This document shows positions 1 through 8,298 of a DNA stretch of 36,166 nucleotides, piece by piece. This DNA is from Phaeoceros laevis (lineage: Eukaryota > Anthocerotophyta > Anthocerotopsida > Notothyladales), in assembly GCA_049999765.1 (NCBI GenBank), contig JBNGIQ010009444.1:1-36166 (forward strand). The letters run 5' to 3'. Under the pieces are notes generated by a model, which had not been told where the DNA came from, did no database searches, and was given only the letters and a program-made list of their open reading frames with translations. The first letter of the stretch is position 1; the number at the start of each line of letters is the position of its first letter. Made by a program: the position numbers and the translations under genes.

Positions 1-85
1 TGATGCTCCCCCCTGGACATGAGGCAAGTTCTTAGAAATCTGGAAATTAGCAAATTCTGCTGAATTCGCATAGGACCTGCAGCAT

Positions 86-274
86 TCACCCCGTACCCAC
101 CTCCACTCTCCTCGTGCTGGACCTTGTTGATGGCCGAGTAGATTGTGCACGAGGTGGTCTGCCCCTACGCCTCCTCGGCTGTGTTTCCACAGCTGGAGGT
201 GGCTGTGTTTCCACCACCTCATCCACGGTTTCTATTCTCTCACCGTTTTCCGTCACAACAATTTTTAAATCAGT
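86..274 (-). CDS. Possible C-terminal exon with AT-hook motif
   Basis: A 62-codon open minus-strand frame lies downstream of the main exon of the accessory ORF. It is acidic first (ETVDEVVETQPPPAVETQ) and then strongly basic, with RRRRGRPPR at 149-175 and Ser/Thr/Arg repeats before the stop at 86-88. R-G-R-P is the core of an AT-hook, a minor-groove DNA-binding motif common in transposon-encoded DNA-binding proteins. The junction with the main exon is not solved: joining the GTAAGTG donor to the best acceptor (TTGTTGCAG near 301) reads into a stop, and this frame opens only after a TGA at 275-277. It may be a further exon or a frameshifted tail. Confidence 0.35.
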   Translation of the reverse strand, partial: TDLKIVVTENGERIETVDEVVETQPPPAVETQPRRRRGRPPRAQSTRPSTRSSTRRVEVGTG

Positions 275-293
275 TCAAACATCTTACAGAACT

Positions 294-1250
294 TTAAATC
301 TGCAACAAGGAAATCTTAGGGAAGAAGCACTTACCAGTTACACCCCTCTGGACTGCCCAGAAAACATGCATTTTCTCGATACCATGCTTTGTTGCATACC
401 TTGCTTCCTCCGGGCTGGGGAGGGTCCGGTGTAAAGTCACGTACTTCTCTGTGAAAATCTTCTGCCCGTCACGACCATACATGTTTGAGCCCCCAGCATC
501 TTTGTACTGCTCCACCCTCGCTGCACTGGCCCTCTCTGGCTGGGTGATGGGCCAGGTATGCCCATTCTCCTCATAAACAGTTGTTGCTAGCTCGATAACA
601 TAAGCCCACCCATCTTCATCGACATTTCCTGGCCGCAGCCCCGGATTATGCTTCCCTTCTTTCAGGTTCTGCTCCACGGCAGTCCGGGCTCTTCTCCAGC
701 ACCGGCTGTTTCTGGACCGCGAACACTGGCTGAAATGATGCCGGATGACATCAGGATTTGTCAATGATGGAAACTTGGCAAAATACAGTGCAATAAATTC
801 AAGCTTCAGCTGCCAGGGATGTTTCCTCCATTGCCTCATGAGGTCCATCTGAGTTATCACCAGCTCGTTTACCAGGTCGAGGAATTTCTTCCTCTCTTCC
901 CCCTGCAAGCCTCCAAAGAGGTCTTCAGCAGCCACTTGCCGCTTCTTCCTCCCTGGCACATGGGTCCCTTCAGCAGCCATCGCTGCCAGTGCTGCTTTCA
1001 CAACAACTAATCCATGCTTCTCAATTAGCAGGCGAGCCACCACATCAATCTCACAGTTGTCCACCAGCTCCTGAGCTTCCGATGGAGCTGTCACCGCAGC
1101 TGGCTCAGGGGGTGGCAAATCTCCCCCTCCCGCTACAAAACCTTGTCTCCACCGCTCCCACATCGAGCTCGAGCCATCCAAGTGCTCCCGGGAGCCCTGG
1201 TCAGGCACACCCGCTGCTGACTCAGGTGCCACAGCTGGAGGCCCTTGCAA
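294..1250 (-). CDS. Uncharacterised CACTA-associated ORF, main exon
   Basis: This is a long open minus-strand frame of about 318 codons. I do not recognise a named domain. Visible features are a basic stretch (GRKKRQ), a helical middle (QMDLMRQWRKHPWQLKLEFIALYF is too long to quote whole; it begins QMDLMRQWRKHP) and a Trp/Arg-rich patch around RNSRCWRRARTAVEQ. The frame has no ATG at its left limit; it opens just after a stop, and a second frame reaching 1381 (beginning MCLAFACRVEQ) overlaps it, so an upstream exon or a frameshift is likely. Near its end the sequence ACTG/GTAAGTG is a strong splice donor at about 336, so the last 13 or so codons of the frame are probably intron. It is divergent from the Tnp2 gene that starts near 2200, which suggests it is the second, accessory gene of the same CACTA transposon. 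A TnpA-like DNA-binding role is inference only. Confidence 0.5.
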   Translation of the reverse strand: MQGPPAVAPESAAGVPDQGSREHLDGSSSMWERWRQGFVAGGGDLPPPEPAAVTAPSEAQELVDNCEIDVVARLLIEKHGLVVVKAALAAMAAEGTHVPGRKKRQVAAEDLFGGLQGEERKKFLDLVNELVITQMDLMRQWRKHPWQLKLEFIALYFAKFPSLTNPDVIRHHFSQCSRSRNSRCWRRARTAVEQNLKEGKHNPGLRPGNVDEDGWAYVIELATTVYEENGHTWPITQPERASAARVEQYKDAGGSNMYGRDGQKIFTEKYVTLHRTLPSPEEARYATKHGIEKMHVFWAVQRGVTGKCFFPKISLLQI

Positions 1251-1630
1251 TTGATCCCCTGCAGCCGCTGGGTGGTTTCTTCAAACACCGCCATACCCTC
1301 TGTGTCGTATGCCCACACAGTGTCGCCCTCCATTCCTTCAGGCCGAGTTTGCTCCACCCTGCATGCAAATGCCAAACACAATCATCAATCTTGAGCTGCA
1401 AATGTTGAAGCTTGCATAATTGAAATGCATGCGCGCAATTGCAACACTATGCGCTTGCGCTCTCACAACCTCTTTCACGCCTGCAGTGGTAAGGGAGCTC
1501 GCCCGACAATCTTGCCCCGCACTGGTCACCTATGATCCTTCGCAGCACCGCGCAACACAAGCAAACTTCACAAGAGGAAGGAAGAGTGTCGAAACGACTA
1601 TGAAGCGAGCTAGCTTAAGTAACCCGAGCT

Positions 1631-1661
1631 CACACCACTCAGCAGTCACACCACTCAGCAG
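1631..1661. repeat. 16-bp tandem repeat, two copies
   Basis: The 15-mer CACACCACTCAGCAG occurs at 1631-1645 and again, after one base, at 1647-1661. Short clustered repeats of this size are typical binding arrays for the accessory protein of CACTA transposons; that role is inferred from position only. Confidence 0.7.
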
Positions 1662-1824
1662 CACCGTAACGGGGTTGAGATTTTCAAACCCGTTATTTGA
1701 ATCTCACGACCCATGCTTGCAACTTTCACTTTTAACGCAATGTCAAAACGACTTTTACCCTTTTTTAATTGTATGAAACAAGCCCAATCCAGGTATCGTT
1801 CACGCTCCAGGGACAAGTACTTGG

Positions 1825-1898
1825 CTCCCGCCAACTGCTGCCTGGGCAGTCCAGTGAACGATATGGAGACTTATTTTATTCTCCCGCCAACTGCTGCC
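1825..1898. repeat. 18-bp direct repeat, two copies
   Basis: CTCCCGCCAACTGCTGCC is present exactly at 1825-1842 and 1881-1898, 56 bases apart start to start. It lies in the divergent region of the CACTA element and may be a protein-binding site. Confidence 0.7.
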
Positions 1899-2199
1899 CT
1901 TCCTCTCCCGCTTCCGTTGGTCAACACTTTCACGCCTGCCGTGGGGAGCATCGCCATCGTCTGCCATGAGTCCAATCCGCTCGAACGCGGACATTCTCGT
2001 TTTTAAATGCCCTTGTCCACCTTGTGTGGCTGCAAATTTGGACCAGCATGCAGACATTTCGGGTGATCACATCCATTTTTGGGAGCGCCATGGGTCCGCC
2101 TTTCCCCATCCCCATCGTCGGGTAATTAGGATGCCGCTATCCCAGATTCCCCTACACAATTCTTAAAAAATTGCCCCTCACTCTTTCTTTCAATCACAG

Positions 2200-2727
2200 G
2201 TGCCCGGGAATCCAGCTGGAGCTCGAGGCGGGCAGGGCCCAGAGGACCCAAGCATTCATGAGGGTGATGCATCTGCCCCATAGCCTGACATTGAAGGCGG
2301 TCCAGGGGACATTGAGGGCGGGCCAGGGCCAGGGCATATTGAGAGCGGGGTTGGGCCGGGGGCTGGGAACATTGACGATGTCCAACTAATCCACCCCGAC
2401 GTCCCGATGGAGGATGACTTGGGCACAGATGATGGACTGGACACCAATTCCGAGTCAGACGGAGAGCCTGACCCCAATTTTGATGAAGACATGTCCTCTG
2501 ATGAAGATGTGGACCCCGCTGCTGCTGCTGCTGCGGCAATTCCAGGCTTGATAGCCAGCGTGCATGAGGATGCGGCGGCAGAGATGTTGGCAAAATTGCA
2601 AAAGGAGGCGGATACCCTTTTGTTCGACATTCAGGAGGGACCGGTCACTAGCACTGAGAGCCGCCTATCTGCAGCAATGACCTTGACCAGCGTCCAGGAC
2701 AAGCACTTGATACAAATGCAGGTTTAG
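2200..2727 (+). pseudogene. CACTA transposase (Tnp2), acidic N-terminal exon
   Basis: The exon begins after a pyrimidine tract and CAG at 2197-2199. It encodes imperfect Gly/Pro repeats (GDIEGGPG, IEGGPGPG, IESGVGPG) and then a highly acidic region with DDLGTDDGLD and MSSDEDVDP and a run of seven alanines. Acidic low-complexity N-termini are usual in Tnp2 transposases. One in-frame TAG near 2282 (ASAP-stop-PDIE) would be a CAG-to-TAG change. The frame ends at 2725-2727, while the conserved core is in the next frame, so a one-base frameshift or a short intron lies near 2700-2720. A usable ATG is at 2407, but the reading frame clearly extends upstream of it. Confidence 0.6.
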
Positions 2728-3795
2728 ATGCCATGCTGGGAGCATTCAAGCTTATCTAGCCGTCCCTAATGCCTTCCCGGGGTCCATTGCAGAGCTGAAG
2801 AGAATCCTCCTCCAGGTTGCCATGCCATACCAGAAGATAGATGCTTGTGTTAATAATTGCTTACTATATTGGGGGCCTCATGAGAAGGACACAGAGTGTG
2901 AGGAATGTGGGGAGCCTCGGCACGATCCTAAGGCAGTGACACCGAATGTGGCAAGGAAGACTCTTCGATGTTTCCCTATGAAGGAGCGGTTACAAAGGAT
3001 GTTCAGGTGCCCAGAGCTTGCAAAGAAGTTCACCTGGCATGTAGAGAACTGCAGCAAGCCTGGGACAATGCGGATTATGGCTGACTCGCCTGCGTGGGCC
3101 AAATTGGACGAAATTGATGGGTTTGGTTTGGAGCATCGGAACATAAGGGTTGGTATTGCCTCGGATGGTGTCAATCCAGGTGGCCAGACTTCATGTGCTT
3201 ACAGTGTATGGCCAGTTTTGCTGGTCATCCAGAACCTCCCTCCTTGGATAGCAATGAAGAAAAATGCTTTGCTTATGCCTCTAATTGTCCCAGGGCCAAC
3301 TCAGGTGCCAGACATGGACATCTACATAGAGCCATTGCTCAAGGAGCTAACAGAGTTATGGGCAGGCACTATTTTAGTGGATTGGTCTAAAGGACTAAAT
3401 GATCCCGCAAGGGTTTTCTCCATGAGGGTTGCTATTATCCACGCTATAGGAGACTATCCAGGACTGAGCGTATTGCTTGGCATCCAGGTACGAGGGTATA
3501 GGGCTTGCATTGATTGCGGGAGTGAACTTGAGGCAAGGAGCTCCTCAATCCTAGACAAACTTTTATACGAGGGTCACCGGAGGTGGTTGCCCAAAATGAT
3601 GCGCGGCGTCGCATGGACAATGATGCCTTTAACTCAGAGGATGAAATTCGGCCCAGGCCAAGGGTTATGACAGTGCCTGAGGTAATAGCCGAGATGGAGA
3701 GGTGGGAACAGGCCTCGGCTGCGAAACGAAATGATACGAAACAGTGGAACGTTTGCAAGTGGTCACTTATTTACCAGAAGTTGCCGTATTTAAAG
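2728..3795 (+). pseudogene. CACTA transposase core (Transposase_21/Tnp2)
   Basis: This is the catalytic-family core of an En/Spm-type transposase, which excises and reinserts the CACTA element. Diagnostic blocks appear in family order: YQKIDACVNNCLLYW, a CEECGEPRHD knuckle, KTLRCFPMKERLQRMF, IRVGIASDGVNPGGQ, YSVWPVLLVIQNLPPW, a PGPTQVPDMDIYIEPLLKEL block and LYEGHRRWLPK. The frame is open well upstream of the ATG at 2822 (a NAFPGSIAELKRILL block precedes it), so 2822 is not the start. A frameshift at about 3590, in a CCCAAAATGATG stretch, moves the protein to another frame that continues with RRRMDNDAFNSEDEI and ends in WSLIYQKLPYLK. That codon run is followed at once by a GT donor at 3796. 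The copy is degenerate. Confidence 0.88.
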
Positions 3796-3977
3796 GTCAG
3801 TATATGCACTCATTCTCATTTTGTTACACATGTGGTATTCCCGTTTGTTACACATGTGGTATTCTAAATGATAACGTTATTTTAAATGATTACGTTTCAT
3901 AGACGCTACACATGTGGTATTCTAAATGATTCTGTAATATACTAATGATGTTACCCTGTTCACACCATGTTTATTAG
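3796..3977 (+). other. Intron in the CACTA transposase
   Basis: The donor AAAG/GTCAGT and the acceptor TTTATTAG/GAT join LPYLK to DILNIWLKVVMHTEKN in frame. This matches the conserved LPYWKDLLVRHNLDVMHIEKN block of Tnp2 transposases, which supports both ends of the intron. The 182-bp intron holds three copies of TACACATGTGGTATTC at 3825-3840, 3849-3864 and 3907-3922. Confidence 0.75.
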
Positions 3978-4711
3978 GATATATTGAATATCTGGTTAAA
4001 AGTCGTAATGCATACGGAAAAGAATACCGCCGTGGCATGTTGGCGGGTTTTTACTGGGCAAAAGGATGACATTGCTGTCAGAGAGGACATGCGAGAGATA
4101 TGGTCAAAATCATGGCTGTGGCCTCTGCAAGATGACGATGGTAAGATGGTATTACCCGCAGCACCGTATGTATATCCAAAGATGAAGTACATGCGGCTAA
4201 AGTCGAGATTTGCAAGATAAAGCCTCCGACTGGCTTCGGGGCCAATCTGGCAAGGGTTTTCCGAAAGGCCACTACGGTAGGGCTTAAAACCCATGATTGG
4301 CACTTACTCATGCAAGTGTACATGCCTATAGCGCTGAGAGGATTGCTTGACCCGATGGTATACCGTGCCTTTGCTAACCTGAGCAGCATATACCGCTGGA
4401 TATGCCAGAAACAGATTGAGATTTCGAAAATACCAGGTATGAAGACTCTAGTAATTGACACAATGGTGCAACTTGATCAGGAAATGCCGTCCAATTTTTG
4501 GAATGTTATGCAATATTTGATTATACACTTGGTGGACGAAGTGGAGTCCCATGGGCCTGTCCACACAAGGTGGATGTATTTTGTGGAGAGGCAAATGAAG
4601 GTAGTTAAGAACTTTGTGCGACAAAAGGCACGGCCGGAGGGATGTGTAGCCGAAGGTTACCGTCGAATGGAAGCCATGTACTTCGCCTCTGTCATGCTGT
4701 GGTTGGGTTAG
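3978..4711 (+). pseudogene. CACTA transposase C-terminal half (DUF4218-like)
   Basis: The exon starts at the acceptor at 3977 and reads DILNIWLKVVMHTEKN. After a frameshift near 4195 the frame carries CKIKPPTGFGANLARV and KTHDWHLLMQVYMPIALRG. It then enters the DUF4218 block, with MVQLDQEMPSNFWNVMQY, LVDEVESHGPVHTRWMY, VKNFVRQKARPEGCVAEG and YRRMEAMYFASV, before a TAG at 4709-4711. DUF4218 is the usual domain after the Tnp2 core in plant CACTA transposases. The normal DUF4216 domain does not follow here, but a plus-strand DUF4216-like piece lies at 11903-12388, beyond the gypsy element. Confidence 0.85.
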
Positions 4712-5441
4712 GTAACCAGCATGGTCACCAGCATAGTTAGATAGCACATTAGATAGTATTTTCCAGGCTTGGATTAGTTAAACGGCTATATGAGTGATTA
4801 TGGTAGAGCGGCTGACCGCGCTATGTGGCATGACATTAGGCGCGGGGACCCAGGGTTATTAATACCCAAGTCCTACGGTAGGGTAGCATTATGCTTTTTC
4901 GCTTGGCGCCAAGGCAACGGAGGCAAGCTGCTGGAGCGCAAGGAAGCGGAAATGCCGCCAGGAAGCAGGCAGCGGGCGAGGCCAGCAACGGCTCTCAAGC
5001 CACCCGCACATAGGCAAGTAGGCCGCTTGTGCAGGTGGATTTTTCTATGTTGTGTTTGGACGCTCATTGCAAGCTGAGAGCTTGCCGCAAGTGAGGTTTG
5101 TGCATGCCTGAAGATTGTCCCCACACCAGTAGCACTGAGTGTGTGCATAGGCTACGCATAGGCTAGTTTACATAGAAAAATCCATGTCTAAGGCGTGTCT
5201 GATGCTAAGCGGATGCAACGTAGCTGCAGATAGAGGCATGGCCGGGGGATCTGTGGCGTCGAAGGGTGTGAGCGACAATGAGGCACGCTTGGAGGCCCTC
5301 AAAGCCATTGTCAGGTGAAGATCCTGGCTAGCAATAGTTTTAGGTGGCAGCAGAGTGCATGTGGCATGCAGTGCTAGGTTCGTGGTGCTGTGAGGCAGAG
5401 CTGGTGATGCTAGCATGTTTGGAAGAGGTGAGTGAGACTAA
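4712..5441 (+). other. Gene-free 5' part of the gypsy element
   Basis: No protein family is visible here. By position this should hold the rest of the disrupted CACTA gene plus the 5' LTR, primer binding site and leader of the gypsy element. I could not find a matching LTR copy downstream, which fits loss of the element's 3' end. A 15-bp perfect inverted repeat (5036-5184) and a tandem GCATAGGCTA(C) at about 5145-5165 are visible. An in-frame ATG at 5415 precedes gag but is followed by two stops. Confidence 0.4.
5036..5184. repeat. 15-bp perfect inverted repeat bounding 149 bp
   Basis: TGGATTTTTCTATGT at 5036-5050 is the exact reverse complement of ACATAGAAAAATCCA at 5170-5184. The enclosed sequence has no coding potential. 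It may be a tiny MITE or a structured leader; no clear target duplication flanks it. Confidence 0.6.
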
Positions 5442-6770
5442 CAAAGGCGCACGGTTGAGCCGCTGAAGGAAGAGTCAGGCTGGATACCGGAAAGAAGTTG
5501 GGAAACGCCCGAAGTGTTGAGACATTTTTGGGAGGAGACGCCGTATCGGTCTCCGACCGTCAGATACAGCAGCCGCATTACACAACTCGACAGTCTGTGT
5601 CGAAGCTTTGAGCTGGAAGGCTTGCGGAGGGTTTTTGATGCGCAAGACGGACACGTGAGGGAAGCCGTCATGGAGGCCCCAAGGGTGGGGCGTAATGAAT
5701 TGTTCACTGGGGTGCATGGGACCCTGTCTTTGCCTGACTTCATGGACAGGTTTATAGCGGGCAATGCCGAAATTGAGCTGAAATCAGACAGATATACTGA
5801 GGAGTTTGCCTTGTTGCAACTGCCGAGGTACCTGGGGGGAGGAGCCCTCAAAACTTTTCGAAAACACAGGGATGCCATCATTGCTGGGCAGTGGGAGGTG
5901 CAGACACAAACCACCACAAAGAAGGAAGGTGAGACTACGCAAGTAACCAGGAGGAAGAGGAAAGAAGGATATGATGTCATTTCTAAGGTTTTTGCAATGC
6001 TCAAGCGTGAGTTCCCTTCCGCGGCAGCAGAGAAGATGCAAGAATTGCAGAATTTTGCCTTCAAGCCTGGGGAGTCCTTGAAAAGTGCCTATTTGAGGCT
6101 TGAGGAACTTATGGAGGACACGGAGCTGCGAAACTCTAGGGATGTGGCAGAGGATTTCCTTGGCGCCTTGCCATACAAGCAGCGGGTGAAAGTAACGAAC
6201 GTTGTGCATATGAAGTACGAGAGACGATACGAGCTGCGAGACGTATATGAAACAGCGGAGATGCTTCTGTCGGCGGATGCGTACTCGACTGCCTACTGGG
6301 AACGACGCAACCACACAGGAAGGGGACACAATCAGGCTGGGTAGGCATCATCATCAGCAGGATGGGCAAGGTCCAATTACAACAGTCAAGCACGGCAGGA
6401 AAGACCTGTGAATACAGCCGTGAGTTTTCAGCGCTGTCCGCGGTGTTTGGGCCCGCACCTCTCCAAGGATTGTGATTACAGGTGGGGAGGCAGCAAGGGT
6501 CAGTGCACGTGTCCTGAGTGCGACAGGTTTGGGCACACAGAAGAAGCGTGTTGGCGAACTCACCCTAAGTTGAGGTCCTCACAAAGCGAAACCCCAGCGT
6601 ATGAGAGTCAGCGAGAGAGGGCAGACAATAGAAGTAGGAGCCCCGCTCGAACAGGGGATGAACGGAAGGCCATGATTGCCAAAATCGAAGATTTACAGAA
6701 GAAGCTTGAAGTTGCCTTTTCTGCACAAGTCAGTGGATCCGGAGATGATGAAGAGCCACAGCTGGAGTAA
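5442..6770 (+). pseudogene. Gypsy gag with two zinc knuckles
   Basis: Gag forms the particle that packages element RNA. The frame opens at 5442 after a stop and has no good ATG; the likely true start (ATG 5415) is cut off by TGA and TAA. The first 270 residues contain a retrotransposon gag-like helical region (FALLQLPRYLGGGALKTF, FKPGESLKSAYLRLEELM, DVAEDFLGALPYKQRVKV). An in-frame TAG at 6342-6344 interrupts the protein. The frame then encodes two CCHC knuckles, CPRCLGPHLSKDC and CPECDRFGHTEEAC, followed by an SR-rich stretch and a short predicted coiled coil (MIAKIEDLQKKLEVAF). It ends at a TAA (6768-6770), beyond which the same frame stays open to 7049. Confidence 0.8.
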
Positions 6771-7049
6771 GAGGACGAAGATGATGAAGGTTTTCCGACT
6801 GTTATGGCCATGGTGACAAGGCTTGATAAAGAGAAAGAAACAGCAAATGTTGCAGGAGGAAAGAAACCCACAGGGCCACAGGCCGGAGAAGGCATGAGCA
6901 AGATGAGTGCTGCAGGAGCAAAGAAAACCACAAGGGTGGAGACTGGAGAGAGCATGGGAAGCGCCAAGGCTGGCAGCAAGAGTTTTTGCAAAAATGCCGA
7001 GGTCATTCTCACAAAAGGTGGGTGCTGTGACAGCACCAACACTAGCTGA
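6771..7049 (+). pseudogene. Gag C-terminal linker, same frame as gag
   Basis: This is the continuation of the gag frame past the TAA at 6768-6770. It is acidic first (EDEDDEGFP), then Lys/Ala/Gly-rich with repeated GAKKTTR- and GGKKPTG-like segments, and it stops at 7047-7049. It probably belongs to one gag polyprotein broken by the stop. The protease is in another frame that overlaps this one, so a frameshift is needed between 6990 and 7049, perhaps at AAAAGGTGGG near 7013. Whether that shift is programmed or mutational cannot be told from one copy. Confidence 0.5.
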
Positions 7050-7725
7050 CACAACCAGGAAGATCACCAGTGGGTTGCTGAGACTGGCTACAGAAGTCGT
7101 TGTGCAGCGAATGATGGATGCCCAATGCCTGAGTTTGGGGGACCTGGGCATGAGCAGTGCTGAGTTGAGGCCTGCGGTGCAGCGATGGCTGCAGAAACGA
7201 GGGTTGGAAGGTGCTGAACCAGCTGGCTTGCTTGCGGTTGATGCTCCATCCCCGTTAACTCATGAAGAGCGAATGTTGCAGAAGGGAGGAATTGCGATGG
7301 TGGATAACCAGCACAGGCATGTGCTACTGGAAGGGCTAGCGCCAAGAAAGGTCCTGGTGGATTCAGGAGCAGAACCAGTGATTCTGGGCAGAGCCATGAA
7401 GGAGGCACTTGGTCTCTATGGAAGCAAACTGCATGAAAGCACTATCAGGCTGTCGACTGCAGCAGGTACGAAAGAGAAGGTGTTGGGTATCACGAAAGAG
7501 AAACTAAAACTGACATTCAAGCCGGGAACTGCTGATGAGCATCATGTATGGGTACGATGTTTGGTCACGGACGCAGACATATTTGATGTCATCATGGGGT
7601 CGGAAGCAACATATGGACCAGCTATGGGAGTGGACCCATATGGAGAGATCACGTTCTACAGACCCAGATGGCGTGAAGGAGATTACCAGCGCATTGCTAC
7701 AATTCCGTTACAAATGCGCAAATGA
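7020..7725 (+). pseudogene. Gypsy aspartic protease
   Basis: The protease cleaves the polyprotein. The open frame runs from before 6907 to a TGA at 7723-7725, and the part after about 7020 is the likely coding part. The active-site block is RKVLVDSGAEPVILG (D-S-G-A), followed by a flap-like segment and DVIMGSEATYG, which matches the conserved D-[VI]-[IL]-[LM]-G block near the C-terminus of retropepsins. The frame is the same as that of the linker and the methyltransferase downstream. Confidence 0.78.
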
Positions 7726-8067
7726 GATGGGGGGAATTCTCTGTTTGCATGTATGGCAGGAGTAACACAGTAGGAAGACAATTTGTTATGGTGCTTGAAC
7801 ACTGCTGTGGAGTTGTGGATGGACTGTCTTGAAGAGACAGAAGCGTATGAAGGTGTAAACAATGAAGGCATGAATCATGGTCTGAAGTTGGACCCATGTC
7901 AAGGTATCACAGAGGCAATGGAAAGAGAGGAGTTGTTCAGTCAGAACGCCGAGGCCAAGGTTGATTATGAGCCAGAGTCATGCATAATACCTGAGATAGC
8001 TGAACAGAGAGGGCAGGATGAGGCACTCAGCATAGATACCATTTGCTGGCAGCCAAGGGAAGAGTAG
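7726..8067 (+). pseudogene. Linker ORF between protease and spacer
   Basis: This is in frame with the protease after two stops (TGA 7723-7725 and TAG 7771-7773). From 7774 it is open for about 97 codons, acidic and Glu/Asp-rich, with ETEAYEGVNNEGMNH and CIIPEIAEQRGQDE, and it ends at TAG 8065-8067. I recognise no domain. It is probably a spacer of the original polyprotein. Confidence 0.45.
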
Positions 8068-8298
8068 GAAGAACCCGGCCATTAGGGCACGGTTCGAGTA
8101 GATTAGGTTTTGATTAAGTTATTATCGTTACTTAGATAATTAGAATATAGATGAAACGCTGGGAGCGTTTCATACGCACCCTATGGCGGTTGGCCTTCAC
8201 ACCCCTGAGAACGGTCGTTCCCGCTCACGGACACCAGCCATAAGGCTGGAAGGCCACACGGCCAATGTATCTTTTTTACTTAATTCAATTTCTGCTAA
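8068..8298 (+). promoter_or_regulatory. Structured non-coding spacer before the methyltransferase
   Basis: All forward frames contain stops here. The spacer can form a 10-bp perfect hairpin, ATGAAACGCT-GGG-AGCGTTTCAT (8151-8173). It can also form a 6-bp hairpin CCAGCC-ATAA-GGCTGG (8234-8249) and a longer-range stem between TGGCCTTC (8191-8198) and GAAGGCCA (8249-8256). It ends in a T-rich tract (CTTTTTTACTTAATTCAATTTCTGCTAAAAG) just before the methyltransferase frame opens. Because that frame has no nearby ATG, the spacer could be an intron with its acceptor at AAAAG, an internal ribosome entry element or a recoding signal. The structure is seen; the role is inferred. Confidence 0.5.

Larger units (their letters stand above)
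1382..2199. other. Divergent intergenic region of the CACTA element
   Basis: This stretch lies between the minus-strand accessory ORF and the plus-strand transposase. I see no convincing gene; the short frames in it are unlike any family I know. It holds two sets of short direct repeats (listed separately) and ends in a pyrimidine-rich tract with a CAG splice acceptor at 2197-2199. It probably carries promoters for both genes and upstream non-coding exons. Confidence 0.4.

Noticed and set aside
4712-5441. Identifiable 5' LTR of the methyltransferase gypsy element
   Set aside because: No matching copy exists downstream and no clear TG...CA plus primer-site pair was seen; TGGCAGCAGAG near 5345 is too weak a primer-site match.
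8092-8298. Self-cleaving ribozyme or known riboswitch in the structured spacer
   Set aside because: No hammerhead core (CUGANGA with GAAA) or other known consensus was found; only generic hairpins are visible.
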